Shown here: one piece after another, positions 35,150 to 48,038 of the stretch | How positions within the stretch are numbered: position 1 is the stretch's first letter | Layout: each line of letters starts with the position of its first letter | Assembly (NCBI GenBank): GCA_010909165.1 | Contig: VJWM01000284.1 | Location: 62,001 to 126,000 of the forward strand | Direction of reading: 5' to 3' | DNA: 64,000 nt | Origin: Anthoceros angustus | Lineage: Eukaryota; Streptophyta; Anthocerotopsida; Anthocerotales; Anthocerotaceae | Notes under the pieces: model-generated | What the model was told of the DNA's origin: nothing | The model's database searches: none | The model's input: the letters and a program-made list of their open reading frames with translations, nothing else | Program-made: the position numbers and the translations under genes

Positions 35150-35797
35150 CAAAATTTGGTTCTCAAATGCTGCTTATTCACCAGATTTTCCAGGGGGGCT
35201 GTTCAAGGGGCTAGGATTTTGCTTAGTTCTTCTTTTGCTTTGCCACATTGGTAGTTAGCCAATAACCCTATTTTGCAGGCTTATTAAATACTTGTTTAAG
35301 TGATAAGCCCATTTTGGAGGCTTATTTAGACCCTGAAGTGTAATGCTTCACAGACTGAGACATGAGCCGTGACCTAACATGGCCATGGAGAGCTATGCTG
35401 CCTCGGCGTGACAAAGGCTTGAAGGCCATGCAGCCCTTCCACAGAAAACAAGGAAAAGGGAGGCATGGACACCCTAGCCTCGGAGGAAAGGGAGTCCCTA
35501 GCCAACCTAAGGGAAGCCTGCAAAGGGAAGGCCCCCTCCTCAACGCCCGAGACGAAGGCCTCTAAGATGAGAACATCCTGGATTAAGAAACCAGTGGTGA
35601 AGACGTAGGCAGAGAGGGCCCAGCTCCCAAGGACGGCCGCCGGCGTCGAGGCCTCCGTGGCCAGTAGACTTGTGCCCACAAAAGCGATAGGAAGGGACGC
35701 TTGCTGCTACGCAAAGCCCCCTGCGGCACACTCGAAGGTCCCCGGCCCGATAATGTCTACAAGTGCTACATAATCTGTAGATCAAAATTCCGCAGGC
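35150..35797. other. No gene recognised beside the LINE fragment
   Basis: Overlapping short frames on both strands without motifs. Part may be the degraded 3' end of the LINE element, whose preserved reverse-transcriptase part lies just to the right on the minus strand. Confidence 0.35.
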
Positions 35798-36564
35798 TTA
35801 ATAGAAAAGCTGGGGGGGATCCACCGTCCTGGTAAGGTAACCCGGCCGACGCGCGAAGCGGAACGAAAGGATGACAAATGCCACCTGAGGGTCCCCTAAT
35901 AGAGATAGGTTGCCGACGTGGGCCAAGTCCTCCTTCAAATCCTCATCCACAAAACCATGAATAAAGGCGGGAGGTCCCACGGGGACCCCCAAGACGCAAA
36001 GTCCCTGCGAAGGAACAATGTCCCCCCTAGGAAATTGAAGAGAGGGAGTAATGCCAGACGGGGACCAAACCTTGCACTTCAGAATCTTGACCCTCAAACC
36101 CAGGTGGGAGAGCTATGAGGAGAAGAGTGCGAAAGCTTCCCTGACCTTGCCCCCAGGTCCTAAGATATGCGTGTCGTCCACCACGGACGGAAAGAGACAC
36201 TCCCCGACCACACCGGCTGTAATGACTAGGGCCTTGAAGTACACAACGACAAAGAGGGCACCCCCCAAGGGATCCCCCTACCTCGTACCGGTCGTCGAGT
36301 CCAGCACAGTAACCCCTTCCTTAGATGGTTCGTGCTGAAAGTAGAGGGTAGACGAGGAACCATAGAAAGAGTGGACGAAAGGAATAAGACTTGCCAGGTG
36401 CCCGCTTGCATCCTTGAGCTATGTAAAAATTGCCGTCCTAGAGACCGTGTTGAAAGTGTTCTCGAAGTCCACCTACAGGGCGACCCAATGTTGATGTGAC
36501 TCCAGAACCGCCGCGATACCGAATGTGGCCGACTCACAACCCCCGGAGTGGCAATCCCAAACAT
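35798..36564 (-). mobile_element. LINE-type reverse transcriptase remnant
   Basis: Read on the minus strand across frames, the order of reverse-transcriptase motifs is clear: VDFENTFNTVSR near 36470, PFVHSFYGSSSTLYF near 36370, GDPLGGALF near 36275, VVDDTHILGPGG near 36180, then LGLRVKILKCKVWSPSG and LCVLGVPVGPPAF (35990). The VDDT stands where the catalytic Y/F-x-DD is expected. Two Gln expected in conserved motifs (before VDFEN and before GDPLGG) are TAG stops, at 36473-36475 and 36278-36280, and a third TAG lies at 36419-36421. No endonuclease part or tail was seen. Confidence 0.75.
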
Positions 36565-36946
36565 ACTAAATACGTATTTGAGATATTGTATATTTTTTTA
36601 TTTCTTTTTTAATTCCACCTCAAGACCTCAAGACAACATGACGGCGATGGCAATCCACTTCCTTTCCGGCCTCTTAGTCCCCCAACAAGAGGGAGGTGCG
36701 TCCAAGAGTTGGAGGGATCTATGGGGTGCTGCTACCCCGAGAGACTCATGACTCTTATGTATGCAATAAAGTTGGGAATTGGAAGGCAGGCGATCCAGCA
36801 GCTGCATTATGCTGGATGCGGGATAATGTGGAGACCGGAATGATGATAGGATGTGGTGAAGAGGATGTAATGTACCAGCAGCGGCAGCACTTGCTTCAAA
36901 TCGAGATGGAAAGAGGACCTGAAGCTGCCGGTGCACGAATATGATA
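36565..36946. other. PPR-locus-like flank left of the gypsy block
   Basis: Contains gaaagaggacctgaagctgc near 36909, resembling the PPR-upstream repeat (gaaagaggaactgaagctgc at 4091 and 5844). No gene recognised. The composite gypsy block begins at 36952. Confidence 0.4.
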
Positions 36947-36951
36947 CATAG
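36947..36951. other. Candidate target-site duplication, left
   Basis: catag immediately before the left LTR; the same five bases follow the right-most LTR at 48616-48620. Confidence 0.5.
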
Positions 36952-37508
36952 AGTAACACCCCCTTAACGGGGTGGGGAAAACCACGCAGTTAGAAGCAAA
37001 CTAGGGTAATAAATCAACACCAGACACAGCACTAGGCCTCCAAGTAGCCCGCCCTCCTCTTCTAGGAGGACTCATGAGACACTCTTGCCTGCTCTTTATT
37101 CTTAGATCACGAGTCAACAAGAACATACAATGGAGGGCTAGAGAGAACTCCCCATCTTTGCCTAAGCTAGGAGCTTAGCTCTCTTCACTTGACCTCCTCC
37201 CAAAGCTCCTTCACAGACTCCTTCCGTGCTTCGCCCAAGCATCAAGTGCTCTCAAGGCATAGCCCAAGCATCAAGTGCTCTCAAGGCGCAACCCAAGCAA
37301 CAAGTGCTCTCAAGGTTGAACTGCCTTTAGCTGTAGGCGGTCTCCTTTATACTCAAGCCCTAGCTACAATCTTAGTAACTACTTACTTAAGCTTTAAGCT
37401 ATTATTTACTACCACACTTCCTGCATGCTTAACATGCTCTTAGTAAGCTCTTCTAAACATGCCTCTGCATGGAGCTTTCTTACAAGCACTCAAGCCGACT
37501 TTGTTACT
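36952..37508 (-). repeat. LTR A (3' LTR of the minus-strand gypsy element)
   Basis: About 557 bp, matching LTR B at 41760 and LTR C at 48057. On the plus strand it begins agtaacaccc and ends ttgttact, so its ends are an inverted repeat (AGTAAC/GTTACT). It contains the reiterated phrase caagtgctctcaaggc. A polypurine tract borders it on the element's sense strand. Confidence 0.8.
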
Positions 37509-37519
37509 TCCTCCCCACT
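37509..37519 (-). other. Polypurine tract of gypsy element 1
   Basis: AGTGGGGAGGA on the minus strand directly abuts LTR A, the position where plus-strand DNA synthesis is primed in LTR retrotransposons. Confidence 0.75.
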
Positions 37520-40500
37520 AGGAAGAATCACTCGGTGATAACCAGTAATGAGCAATCATCCAGAGCCTTTCGGATATCCTCTAGTGTTACCTGGTATTGA
37601 GATCCCATCTTTACCATGTATTGTGGTAGAGTTCCACGTCTGCCACGCTACCTTAAGGAATTCTTCAATCTCCGCGGTCCTTGATCATCTTTGCGAGGAT
37701 CTTCTTCCTCCATGTCCTCTTTCTCCTTGCACAAATGGCTTCAGTGAAACATGAAACACATTGTGTGCAAAAATCCGGTGAGCAAGTCCAACTTATAAGC
37801 GACTTCTCCAATGCGCTTAAGGACAACATAAGGACCTCCATACTTTGGCCTCAACTTTAGAGACAAACCTTGGCGTGTGAAATGCTTCAATTTCACCCAA
37901 ACCTTATCCCCAACATTGAAGGCAGTTTCTCTCCTTATCATATCTCTTGGCGTGCTTGAGCCTTGGCTAATATCTTTTGGCAATCTCATGCCTAGCCTTC
38001 AAGCTCAACAAATTGGCGTGGATCTCTGTGGTAGTATCGAAAACTTCATTTAGCATGGATACTACATCCGGTTTCCACTCATCTCAAAGGGACTATATCC
38101 CCAAGGAGCTATATGCGGTGTTGTAACAAAACTCGCATCATCAAGATGATCACCCAATCTCATCAATCGCACATAGTGCCTCAAGTATTCTTCTTGGATT
38201 CGGTTGACTCGCTGTTAGCCCATCGATGATCGGATGGTATGCGTACTCATGCATAAGCGCACATTCAAACTTCTCATCAAGTCTGCCAAAATTCTCCGTG
38301 AATCTTGGATCTCTATCACTCACAATGCGGGCAAGCCATGATACTTGTACACATACTTCTTGAACAAGTTGGCCCTCGAGCGGTCACTCGCTTCTTGGTG
38401 GGGATGAAGTGCTTGCAGTGAACCTATCCTGCACCATGATAGTGTAAACCATTCTTTGGGAGGCAAAGGCATGATGAAGTCCATAGAAATACTTTTCCAT
38501 GGCCCTCTTGGAATAGGTAGAGTAACAAACCTCTTGGTTTAGCCTTTGTCTACCTTATCCTGGACAAACAAGACATGCCTTGACATAGTCTAATGTATCT
38601 TGATACATTCCTCGATAAAGCCTTCAACTTCTCATAAGTTGAATCACCTCCACAGTGACACGGCACATCATGACATTCAAAGTAACTTCTTCTTCAAGCC
38701 TCTGAGTTAGGAATCACAACTCTCTTACATTTGTATATCAACAAACCATCTCGAGTTTGAACTTGCTTCCTTTCTGCCACCCCATTCATCCGATCCACTT
38801 GAGATCTTGCGGATAAGCTTCCTTAATCTCTTTGTGAGTATCCACAGGCTCAATCACACTTGCCATTGCCTTGATCCTTGACTCTTTGCGACTCAACGCG
38901 CAACCTTATTCTCCTTTCCGGGTTTGTATTTGAGTCATCATACATAGCTAGGAATCACGCCATCTAGCTTGCCATTCAACTTCAATTGGTTGAGAAGTAT
39001 GTTGTCTTGATATTATCGATTATGACACAAAAGACCTACCAAGAGATAGTGCCTCCAAGCCTTTAGGCGTGGATGGCGGTCATTTCCTTCTCATAGGTGG
39101 GATACTTCATCTCATAAGGATGCAACTTCCTTGACTCAAAAGCTAATGGCTTTTGGTCACATCAAAACTCCACCTATAGCCATGTCGAGGCATCACAATA
39201 CACTTCTACATCTTTCTTGGGGTCATACATTCCCAACAGGAGTAGTACTCAACTTCTCTTTCAAGTATTCAAAGGCTTGACAATCAGATCCACTTCCAAG
39301 CTTTTGATGTCTTCAAGAGGTCATTATGTGCTATCTTAGCAAACATATGTACAAACCTCACATGCAGAAACCCATAAAGCTCGTACCTCATGAATGTTCC
39401 GAGGCTGCCAATCTTGAATGGCTTTAACTTTATCGGGATCCATCACGATGCCCTCGGCAGACAATAAAACCTAAGAATGGAATCTCTTGGCGAAATCACA
39501 CTTCTTGATTGCCAAGAACAAAGAATTCTCTCTTAGCTTTTGTAACACTTCTCTTAAGTGTTCAAATGTTCCTCAAGGTATGGCTAAAGATCAAAATGTC
39601 ATCCGGATAGATTACAACACACTTGTCCACGGATCTATGAATATAGTATTCATAAGTGTATCGAAATGTGTGCATTAGTAAGTCCAAATGGCATGACCAA
39701 ATTCAAAAGCCCCATACACGGTCCTACAATTTGTACTCATGCCCCTCGATCGATCGATAGTACCGCCGCCAGATCCGGTGAAATACTTCAACCGTCAACA
39801 TATCATCCATTCTAGGCAAAGGATATGCATTCTTGATTTAATCGATTCGAGCTCGTAATCCGACATCGAGTCCTCCATTCTTTTGCGTGAACAATACAGC
39901 GCGCAAGGAGACTTAGAAACTCGACATATCCCTTTGCCAGTTGGATAGTTGTCGCTTGAGTTCTTGCAACTCATCCGACAATCTATCTCGGTGCTCTTGA
40001 AGGAGGCGTACTCCACGGCTTCAATTCAATCTCATGATCTACTACTGCGAGGCGGCAATGGTGGCAACTCATCGGCATCAAATCCTTGAACTCATCCAAG
40101 ATAGCTTGTACTTCTTTTGGGATGTCTTTCACCTCAGTGGAATCTTCTTCTAGACCATCCTCTAGTCCTTGGAGTACAACTAAGTATAGCTCCTTCTTTT
40201 CCGAGATCCTTCTTAAGCTCTCTTTTGAAATTGTCTTGATGGAGTCTCAAGCTTAGCTAACACTAGCACAACTCACCTTGTGCTTCTTGGATATCTCAAT
40301 AGTGCGAGACTTAACATCCATATACACTTCATTGGATCTCATCCACTCCGGGCCTAAGATGATATCATGGTCATCCATCTCGACGGAAACTCTCATTTCC
40401 TTGCCATGCTTGACTTGCAGCTTTACTCCATGCAATTCACCCGAAATTGAGTCCCTTTAGCTTGCTTGATTCCATATGGCGTGGAAGTTTCATCCATTCA

Positions 40501-41741
40501 AGACCAAGCTCTCTTGCCTTACTAGGAGTTATAAAATTGTGGGTGGTGCAGTCCAACAACAACTCTACATCTAAGCCATTCATCTTCCACATATATACAT
40601 GAGATCTCCACCTTTCCTCATTATAGTGTCATCCTTGACACTAGATGACTCACCACATGTCTTCACAACATGTGGCCCCAGCGTCTGGGCTCCTCGGGAA
40701 GTTCTTGAATCCGGCTCTTGGAGCAGGTGGATTGGCAAACCAAATTCAAGTTGGGAGCTCCAACATGTGGACAATTCTAGCAAAGTGTCCTTCTCCATAG
40801 TAACACACACACAGCTAGGCACTTGTTGCCGTCTTCCGACCCCAGTATCTCCTCTAGCTCGGCCTCTGCCCGAGTCTCATTGGTTCCACTATTCAGTGGT
40901 GGTGGCACTCCTCTCCTCTAGATCTACCGAGACCTAGGATATCTTCCTCTTGATACGGTGCCTCTTGAATAAACATATCCGGTATAGCATCTGCGCCATG
41001 GCCTCTTGCAGTGTTTGAGGATTAGTCAAAGCTATCCTATTTTGAGCCCATCTCTTAAGGCCGGTGATAAACTTGTGGAGTTTGTCCGCTCATGCATCTC
41101 TGGACATTGCAAGACAATAGAGCTAAACTCACTCACATACTCCGCAAAGTTCCGGTATGCTTGACATTGTCGAGCATCCTTGTAAACTCTGCATTAGCGG
41201 GTTGGAAAGCGAGTTGCGGCTTGCTTGAAGTCGCCCATGTGAAGATTGTGGCTCTGCGATTGCCTTGCCTTACGTTCTCAACGTAAGTCCTCCACCAAGT
41301 AAGAGCATAATCCTCTAAGAAATTCGTGTGCTTGGTACTCATCTTGCGGCACTCATGATTCGATGCGCTTCAAGAGAAAAACCAAGGCGATTTTCTCGTC
41401 ACGCTCGCCTTTATAAGTCTTTGGGGCTGTATGCTCCCTCAACTTCTTAGACTTTTGGCGGTCTTGCTCTCGAGCTCGGGCTCCACTTCTTGGCTCTTCT
41501 TCAACGAGCTTTACTTTAATCTCGATCCATGGCATCAAGTCTCCTCATGATCTTTTGGGATGGTCCTCTATGGTGGTGCGGTCCTCTGCTCAAGTTCCTT
41601 CCTCCATTCTCACAACTTGCGGACTCGTGGCTCTTCCACGCCGATAGCGGGGCCTTATCTTTCCGGGCGTATCCTTTCCACTCTACTTGGCTCGGCGGGA
41701 TCGCCATCTCCACTAGCGTACTAGTCAAAGATGCTTCAACC

Positions 41742-41759
41742 TATGCTCACGATACCACA
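41742..41759 (-). other. Primer-binding site of element 1
   Basis: On the minus strand, directly after LTR B: TGTGGTATCGTGAGCATA. This equals the initiator-tRNA-Met site TGGTATCAGAGC if CAGAG was read as CGTGAG, a CAG/CGTG exchange also seen between other repeat copies in this window. Confidence 0.6.
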
Positions 41760-42286
41760 AGTAACACCCCCCTCAGCGGGGTGGGGAAAACCACGATTAG
41801 AAGCAAAAATAGGGTAATAAATCAACACCGGACACGGACTAGGCCTCCAAGTAGCCGCCCTCCTCTTCTAGGAGGACTCAGAGACACTCTTGCGCTCTTT
41901 ATTCTTAGATCACGAGTCAACAAGAACATACAGTGGAGGGCTAGAGAACTCCCCATCTTTGCCTAAGCTAGGAGCTTAGCTCTCTCTTCACTTGACCTCC
42001 TCCACAAAGCTCCTTCCACGGCCTCCCCTTAGTGCTTGTTAAGCAACAAGTGCTCTCAAGGCGCAACCCAAGCAACAAGTGCTCTCAAGGTTGGGCCCAG
42101 GCTCTTTAGCCAGGCGAGGTCTCCTTTATACTCAAGCCCTAGCTACAATCTTAGTAACTACTTACTTAAGCTTTAAGCTATTATTTACTACCACACTTCC
42201 TAGGGCTGCATGCTTAACATGCTCTTAGTAAGCTGCTCTTCTAAACATGCCTCTGCATGGAGCTTTACAGCACTCAAGCCGACTTG
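41760..42286 (-). repeat. LTR B, truncated
   Basis: Same LTR as A and C, but it stops at gacttg (42286). The last bases including ttgttact are missing, and PPR-derived sequence follows immediately. Confidence 0.8.
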
Positions 42287-44806
42287 TAGTGTGTGGAACA
42301 ATGTCATCCACAGCGCCACAGGGAAAGAGGGACGTGGGGCACCCTTCAGTAGGTCCTGCCAGAACCGAAAGACTGGAAACTCCTCCATCCGCAGTCTCCC
42401 CGCGCCGGTCGCCGCCCCTCCCATCATTTTGAAGGGAATGACACAGTTCGTAGTTATGGTGTTGGCAGAAAAATTAAAAAAAAACATACCTTCAAGAAAA
42501 TAAAATAAATATTTGAGCAGAAAATTCGCAGGAAAACCCCTCATCATTCTGGGGTTAAGCAGGCACTTCCACCCACCAATGAGCACTTGGCCTACTTCTT
42601 TATTTTTCTCACGGTCGGCCCTTACAACTGCAATAACCAGCTGCGAATCGATGCACACGGTATCCATCTCTTACAACAATGTCTCTTTGTTCAAGCCTTG
42701 ACATTATCTCCGTGGAACTGTGGCAGTCACTGCACATGCGTAGATTCTTCGTTACCACCAGAGGTGTCCCACTCGGAGTGTTCAACAGACCAAACGCTAG
42801 AGCTAGCTTCTCAGCATGCCCACAAAGCACATCTTCCTTTTCCCTCTCAGACACTGGCTTCAGCACCAACTTTGTGTGAGGTACGTGGCCTCCTTCTTGC
42901 TTCACACGTGCATTTGTGCTCTCTACCTTAAGCGCAATATCCTCTCCTTTCTCCCACCAAATCTATGTACCTGCTTATTCACCTCAATGGTCGCCACTGC
43001 AGGTTTCTTGTTAGCTCCTGCTGCCTTCTCTGTGTTTCAATCCTGTCTACATCGGTCCACCTACCTGCATCTGCGTAGGCATTGGCCATGAGCACACGCA
43101 GACGCCTGTTGAGGTCCAGCCTAACAATGCTTTCAAAACACCATCGCCCTCTCTATCCCGTGACTTTTGCAGGCATTCAACAAAGACGTCAAGCCCACAA
43201 CATTACTTTGGCCCTCACATGATAATAGCATCTTCTCTGCCTCATCTAAATGGCCTGCACGCCCAAGAAGATCAATCATGCAAGGTAATGCTCAATAGTA
43301 GGTTTTGATGCCATGCTGTTCAGCCATGGAATCAAAGTGCTTGCGACCCTCTGGACCAGTCCCTCATGACTGCATGCTACTAGAAGGCAAGTAAAGTAGC
43401 ATCATTAGGCTGAATACCGGCAACTAACATCTCCTCAAAACAAGCTAGTGCCTTGTGACCTTCATCACAAGTACCATACCCAGATATCAGGGCATTCCAT
43501 GTCACCACATCCTTTGTGCCATGCTGTCAAAAACCTGGCGTGCATCTTCCAGTTCACCACATTTTGCATACATGTCCACCAGGCAGTTGCCACAGGCAGT
43601 TATCCAGCAGTCCTCTTTCGACAATCTGTGAGTGCAGCTGCCTGCCCTTCTGTAAGGCACCAGTGCTTGCACAGGCCTTCAGAAGGCAAGCAAAAGTAAC
43701 ATGGTCAGCCAAAATGAGGCCCTCCTCCTCCATTTGTCCATACACAAGCGCCTCTTGGCCGAGTCCTTGCTGTGCATACCCAGCAATCAGGGCATTCCAT
43801 GTCACCACATCCTTTGTGGCCATGCTGTCAAAAACCTGGCGTGCATCTTCCAGTTCACCACATTTTGCATACATGTCCACCAGGCAGTTGCCCACCATTA
43901 CGTCAGCAGTCCTCTTTCGACAATCTGTGAGTGCAGCTGCCTGCCCTTCTGTAAGGCACCAGTGCTTGCACAGGCCTTCAGAAGGCAAGCAAAAGTAACA
44001 TCAGCCAAAATGAGGCCTCCTCCTCCATTTGTCCATACAAGCGCCTCTTGGCGAGTCCTTGCTGGGCATACCCAGCTATCAGGGCGGTCCATGTCACCAC
44101 ATTCTTCGTGGCCATGCTGTCAAAAACCCGGCGTGCGTCTTCTAGTTCACCACATTTTGCATACATGTCCAACAGGCAGTTGCCCACCACTACGTCATCC
44201 AGCACTCCTCTTTTGACAATCTGTGAGTGCAGCTGCTTGCCCTTCTGTAAGGCACCAGTGCTTCCACAGGCCTTCAGAAGGCAAACAAAAGTAACATCGT
44301 CAGCCAAAATGAGGCCTTCTTGCTCCATTTTTCCATACACAACAAGCGCCTCATGTAGCCTTGCATACCCAGCAATCAGGGCATTCCATGTCACCACATC
44401 CTTTGTGCCATGCTGTCAAAAACCTGGCGTGCATCTTTCAGTTCACCACATTTTGCATACCCAGCAATCAGGGCATTCCATGTCACCACATCCTTTGTGC
44501 TGTCAAAAACCTGGCGTGCATCTTCCAGTTCACCACATTTTGCATACATGTCCACCAGGCAGTTGCCAACAAGTTAGTGAATGCCACTGTGCACCACATC
44601 ACAGTGCACTTTTCTGCCAGATTCCAAGTCGGCAAATGCACAAGCTTGAAGGGCAGCAAAGACGTGAGCATCCGCCTTCACTCCTGACCTACGCATCTCA
44701 TGGTACAGTTGTATGGCCTCATTAGGTTTCCCATGCTTAGCGTATGCGGAGATTATGGAAGACCACATGAAGGCATCTGGTTTGCCCCTGGTGAACACAT
44801 CCATGG
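42287..44806 (-). pseudogene. PPR-DYW:KP gene fragment inside the gypsy block
   Basis: Minus-strand, same sense as both flanking gypsy elements. It begins abruptly at about 44806 within a PPR motif (MDVFTRGKPDAFMW), so the N-terminus including the PDF-like region of the intact gene is missing. It runs through an enlarged array of near-identical PPR modules (44550-43480), the L2/S2 and E motifs (43440-43050, several frames), and an intact DYW:KP end at 42905-42609: TKLVLKPVSE, CGHAEKLALAFG (zinc and catalytic HAE), MCSDCHSSTEI, and CSCKGRP followed by a stop. About 320 bp of 3' flank follows up to LTR B. The left junction with gypsy sequence is at ccatgg, which both partners share. Confidence 0.85.
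43479..44550 (-). repeat. Tandem array of near-identical PPR P-L-S modules
   Basis: The phrase atcagggc.ttccatgtcacc recurs at about 43487, 43788, 44078, 44377 and 44469. Spacings near 300 bp equal one P-L-S triplet (about 101 residues); the last, 92 bp, equals one 31-residue S motif. Each unit reads VTW.ALIAGYA, then TFACLLKACASTGALQKGRQ and DMYAKCGELEDARQVFDSMA. Confidence 0.8.
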
Positions 44807-47800
44807 CCCTCTTGGAATAGGTAGTGTAACAAACCTCTTGGTTTAGCCTGTTCTACCTTATCCTGGACAAACAGACATGCCTTGACATAGTCTAATGTAT
44901 CTTGATACATTCCTCGATAGCTTCTTCAACTTCTCATAAGTTGAATCACCTCCAGTGACCCGGCACATCATGACATTTGACATTCTTAACTTCTTCTTCA
45001 AGCCTACAGAGTTAGGAATCACAACTCTCTTCTGTTTGTATATCAACAAACCATCTCTGAGTTTGAACTTACTTCCTTTCTCTGCCACCCCATTCATCCA
45101 GTCCTGCACTTCAGGATCTTGCAGATAAGCTTCCTTAATCTCTTTGTGAGTATCCACAGGCTCAATCACAGTTGCCATTGCCTTCAGTCCTTGACTGTTT
45201 GCGACTCAACGCATCTGCAACCTTATTCTCCTTTCCAGGTTTATATTTTAGAGTCACATCATACATAGCTAGGAAATCCTGCCATCTAGCTTGTCTGCAT
45301 TCAACTTTGGTTGGAAGTATGTTATCTTGATATTATCTGACAAAAGACCTACCAAGAGATAGTGCCTCCAAGCCTTTAGGCGGTGGATGGCGGTCATTTC
45401 CTTCTCATAGGTGGGATACTTCATCTCATAAGGATGCAACTTCCTTGACTCAAAAGCTAACGGCTTTTGGTCCCATCAAAACTCCACCTATAGCCATGTC
45501 AGGCATCACACTTCTACATCTTTCTTGGGGTCATACATTCCCAACAGGAGTAGTACTCAACTTCTCTTTCAAGTATTCAAAGGCTTGACAATCGGCATCC
45601 CACTTCCAAGCTTTTGATGTCTTCAAGAGGTCGATTATGGGGCGCTATCTTAGCAAACATATGTACAAACCTCACACGAAGCCAAACCCATAAAGCTCAG
45701 TACCTCATGAATGTTCCGAGGCCAATCTTGAATGGCTTTAACTTTATCGGGATCCATCACGATGCCCTCGAGACAATAAAACCTAAGAATGGAATCTCTC
45801 TTGGCGAAATCACACTTCTTGATTGCCAAGAACAAAGAATTCTCTCTTAGCTTTTGTAACACTTCTCTTAAGTGTTGACATGTTCCTCAAGGTATGGCTA
45901 AAGATCAAAATGTCATCCGGATAGATTACAACACACTTGTCCACGGATCTATGAATATAGTATTCATAAGTGTATGAAATGTGCATTAAGTAAGTCCAAA
46001 TGGCATGACCAAAATTCAAAAGCCCCATACGGTCCTACAAGCTTTGTACTCATGCCCTCGATCCGATGATAGTACCACATCGGATCCGACAGTGAAATAC
46101 TTGGCACCCTTCAACTGTCAACATATCATCCATTCTAGGCAAAGGATATGCATTCTTGATTGTAATCGATTCGAGCTCGTAATCCGGACACAATCGAGTC
46201 CTCCATTCTTTTTCTTGGCGTGAACAATACAGCGCAAAGGAGACTTAGAAACTCGACATATCCCTTTGCCAGGGTTGGATAGTTGTCGCTTGAGTTCTTG
46301 CAACTCATCATGACAATCTATACGGTGCTCTTGAAGGAGGCGTACTCACGGCTTCAAGTCAATCTCATGATCTACTACTGCGAGGCGGCAATGGTGGCAA
46401 CTCATCGGCATCAAATCCTTGAACTCATCCTTGTACTTCTTTTGGGATGTCTTTCACCTCATGGAATCTTCTTCTAGACCATCCTCTAGTCCTTGAGTAC
46501 AACTAAGTATAGCTCCTTCTTTTCCGAGATCCTTCTTAAGCTCTCTTTTGAAATGTCTTGATGGAGTCTCAAGCTTGCTAACACTAGCACAACTCACCTT
46601 GTGCTTCTTGGATATCTCAATAGTGCGAGACTTAACATCCATATACACTTCATTGGATCTCATCCACTCCGGGCCTAAGATGATATCATGGTCATCCATC
46701 TCGGCGTGAAACTCTCATTTCCTTGCCATGCTTCAACTTGCAGCTTTACTCCATGCAATTCGAGTGCAGTCCCTTTAGCTTGCTTGATTCCATATGGCGT
46801 GGAAGTTTGTCCATTCAAGACCAAGCTCTCTTGCCTTACTAGGAGTTATAAAATTGTGGGTGGTGCGAATCCAACAACAACTCTACATCTAAGCCATTCA
46901 TCTTCCCACATATATACATGAGATCTCCACCTTTCCTCATTATAGTGTCATCCTTGACACTAGATGACTCACCACATGTCTTCACAACATGTGGCCCAGC
47001 GTCACTGGGCTCCTCGGGAAGTTCTTGAATCCGGCTCTTGGAGCAGGTGGATTGGGCAACAAATTCAAGTTGGGAGCTCCAACATGTGGACAATTCTAGC
47101 AAAGTGTCACTTCTCCATAGTAACACACACACAGCTAGGCAGCATTCGCGTCTTCCACGACCCTGTTATCTCCTCTAGCTCGGCCTCTGGTAGTCTCATT
47201 GGTTCCACTATTCAGTGGTGGTGGCTCGTCCTCTCCTCTAGATCTACACGAGACCTAGGATATCTTCCTCTTGATACTGGTGCCTCTTGAATAAACATAT
47301 CCGGTATAGCATCTGCGCCATGGCCTCTTGCAGTGTTTGAGGATTAGTCAAAGCTATCCTATTTTGAGCCCATCTCTTAAGGCCGTGATAAACTTGTGGA
47401 GTTTGTCCGCTCATGCATCTCTGGACATTGCAAGACAATAGAGCTAAACTCACTCACATACTCCCAAAGTTCCGGTATGCTTGACATTGTCGAGCATCCT
47501 TGAACTCATTGCATTAGCGGGTTGGAAAGCGGAGTTGCGGCGCTTGAAGTCCGCCCATGTGAAGATTGTGGCTCTGCGATTGCCTTGCCTTACGTTCTCA
47601 GCGTAAGTCCTCCACCAAGTAAGAGCATAATCCTCTAAGAAATTCGTGGCGTGCTTGTGCTCATCTTGCGGCACTCATGATTCAGTCCAAAGAAAAACCA
47701 AGAGCGATTTTCTCGTCACGCTCGCCTTTATAAGTCTTTGGGGCTGTGCTCACCTCAACTAGACTTTTGGCGGTGCTCTGCTCGCTCCACTTCTTGGCTC

Positions 47801-48038
47801 TTCTTCAACGAGCTTTCGCCTTTAATCTCGATCCATGGCATCAAGTCTCCTCATGATCTTTTGGAGTGGTCCTCTATGGTGGTGGGTCCTCTGCTCAAGT
47901 TCCTTCCTCCATTCTCACAACTTGCGGACTGTGGCTCTTCCACGGCCCCGGGGGCCTTATCTTTCCGTGCCTTTCCACTCTACTTGGCTCGTGAGGATCG
48001 CCATCTCCACTAGCGTACTAGTCAAAGATGCTTCAACC

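Larger units (their letters stand above)
36952..42286 (-). mobile_element. Ty3/gypsy LTR retrotransposon, element 1
   Basis: Minus-strand element with LTR B upstream (41760-42286, lacking its last bases) and LTR A downstream. Order on the sense strand: gag around 41340-41130 (LEDYALTWWRTYVENVRQGN); a poor zinc knuckle; a protease/linker region to about 40250 (HDIILGPEWMRSNEVYMDV, as in aspartic-protease-type domains); reverse transcriptase about 40020-39400; RNase H; integrase about 38880-37990 (VSMDFIMPLPP, NVRLCMST, RVNRI); and an integrase C-terminus at 37989-37741 (FNVGDKVWVKLKHFTRQG). The order RT-RNase H-integrase defines Ty3/gypsy. Frames are broken throughout, mostly at CG/CHG sites when compared with element 2. 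Confidence 0.85.
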
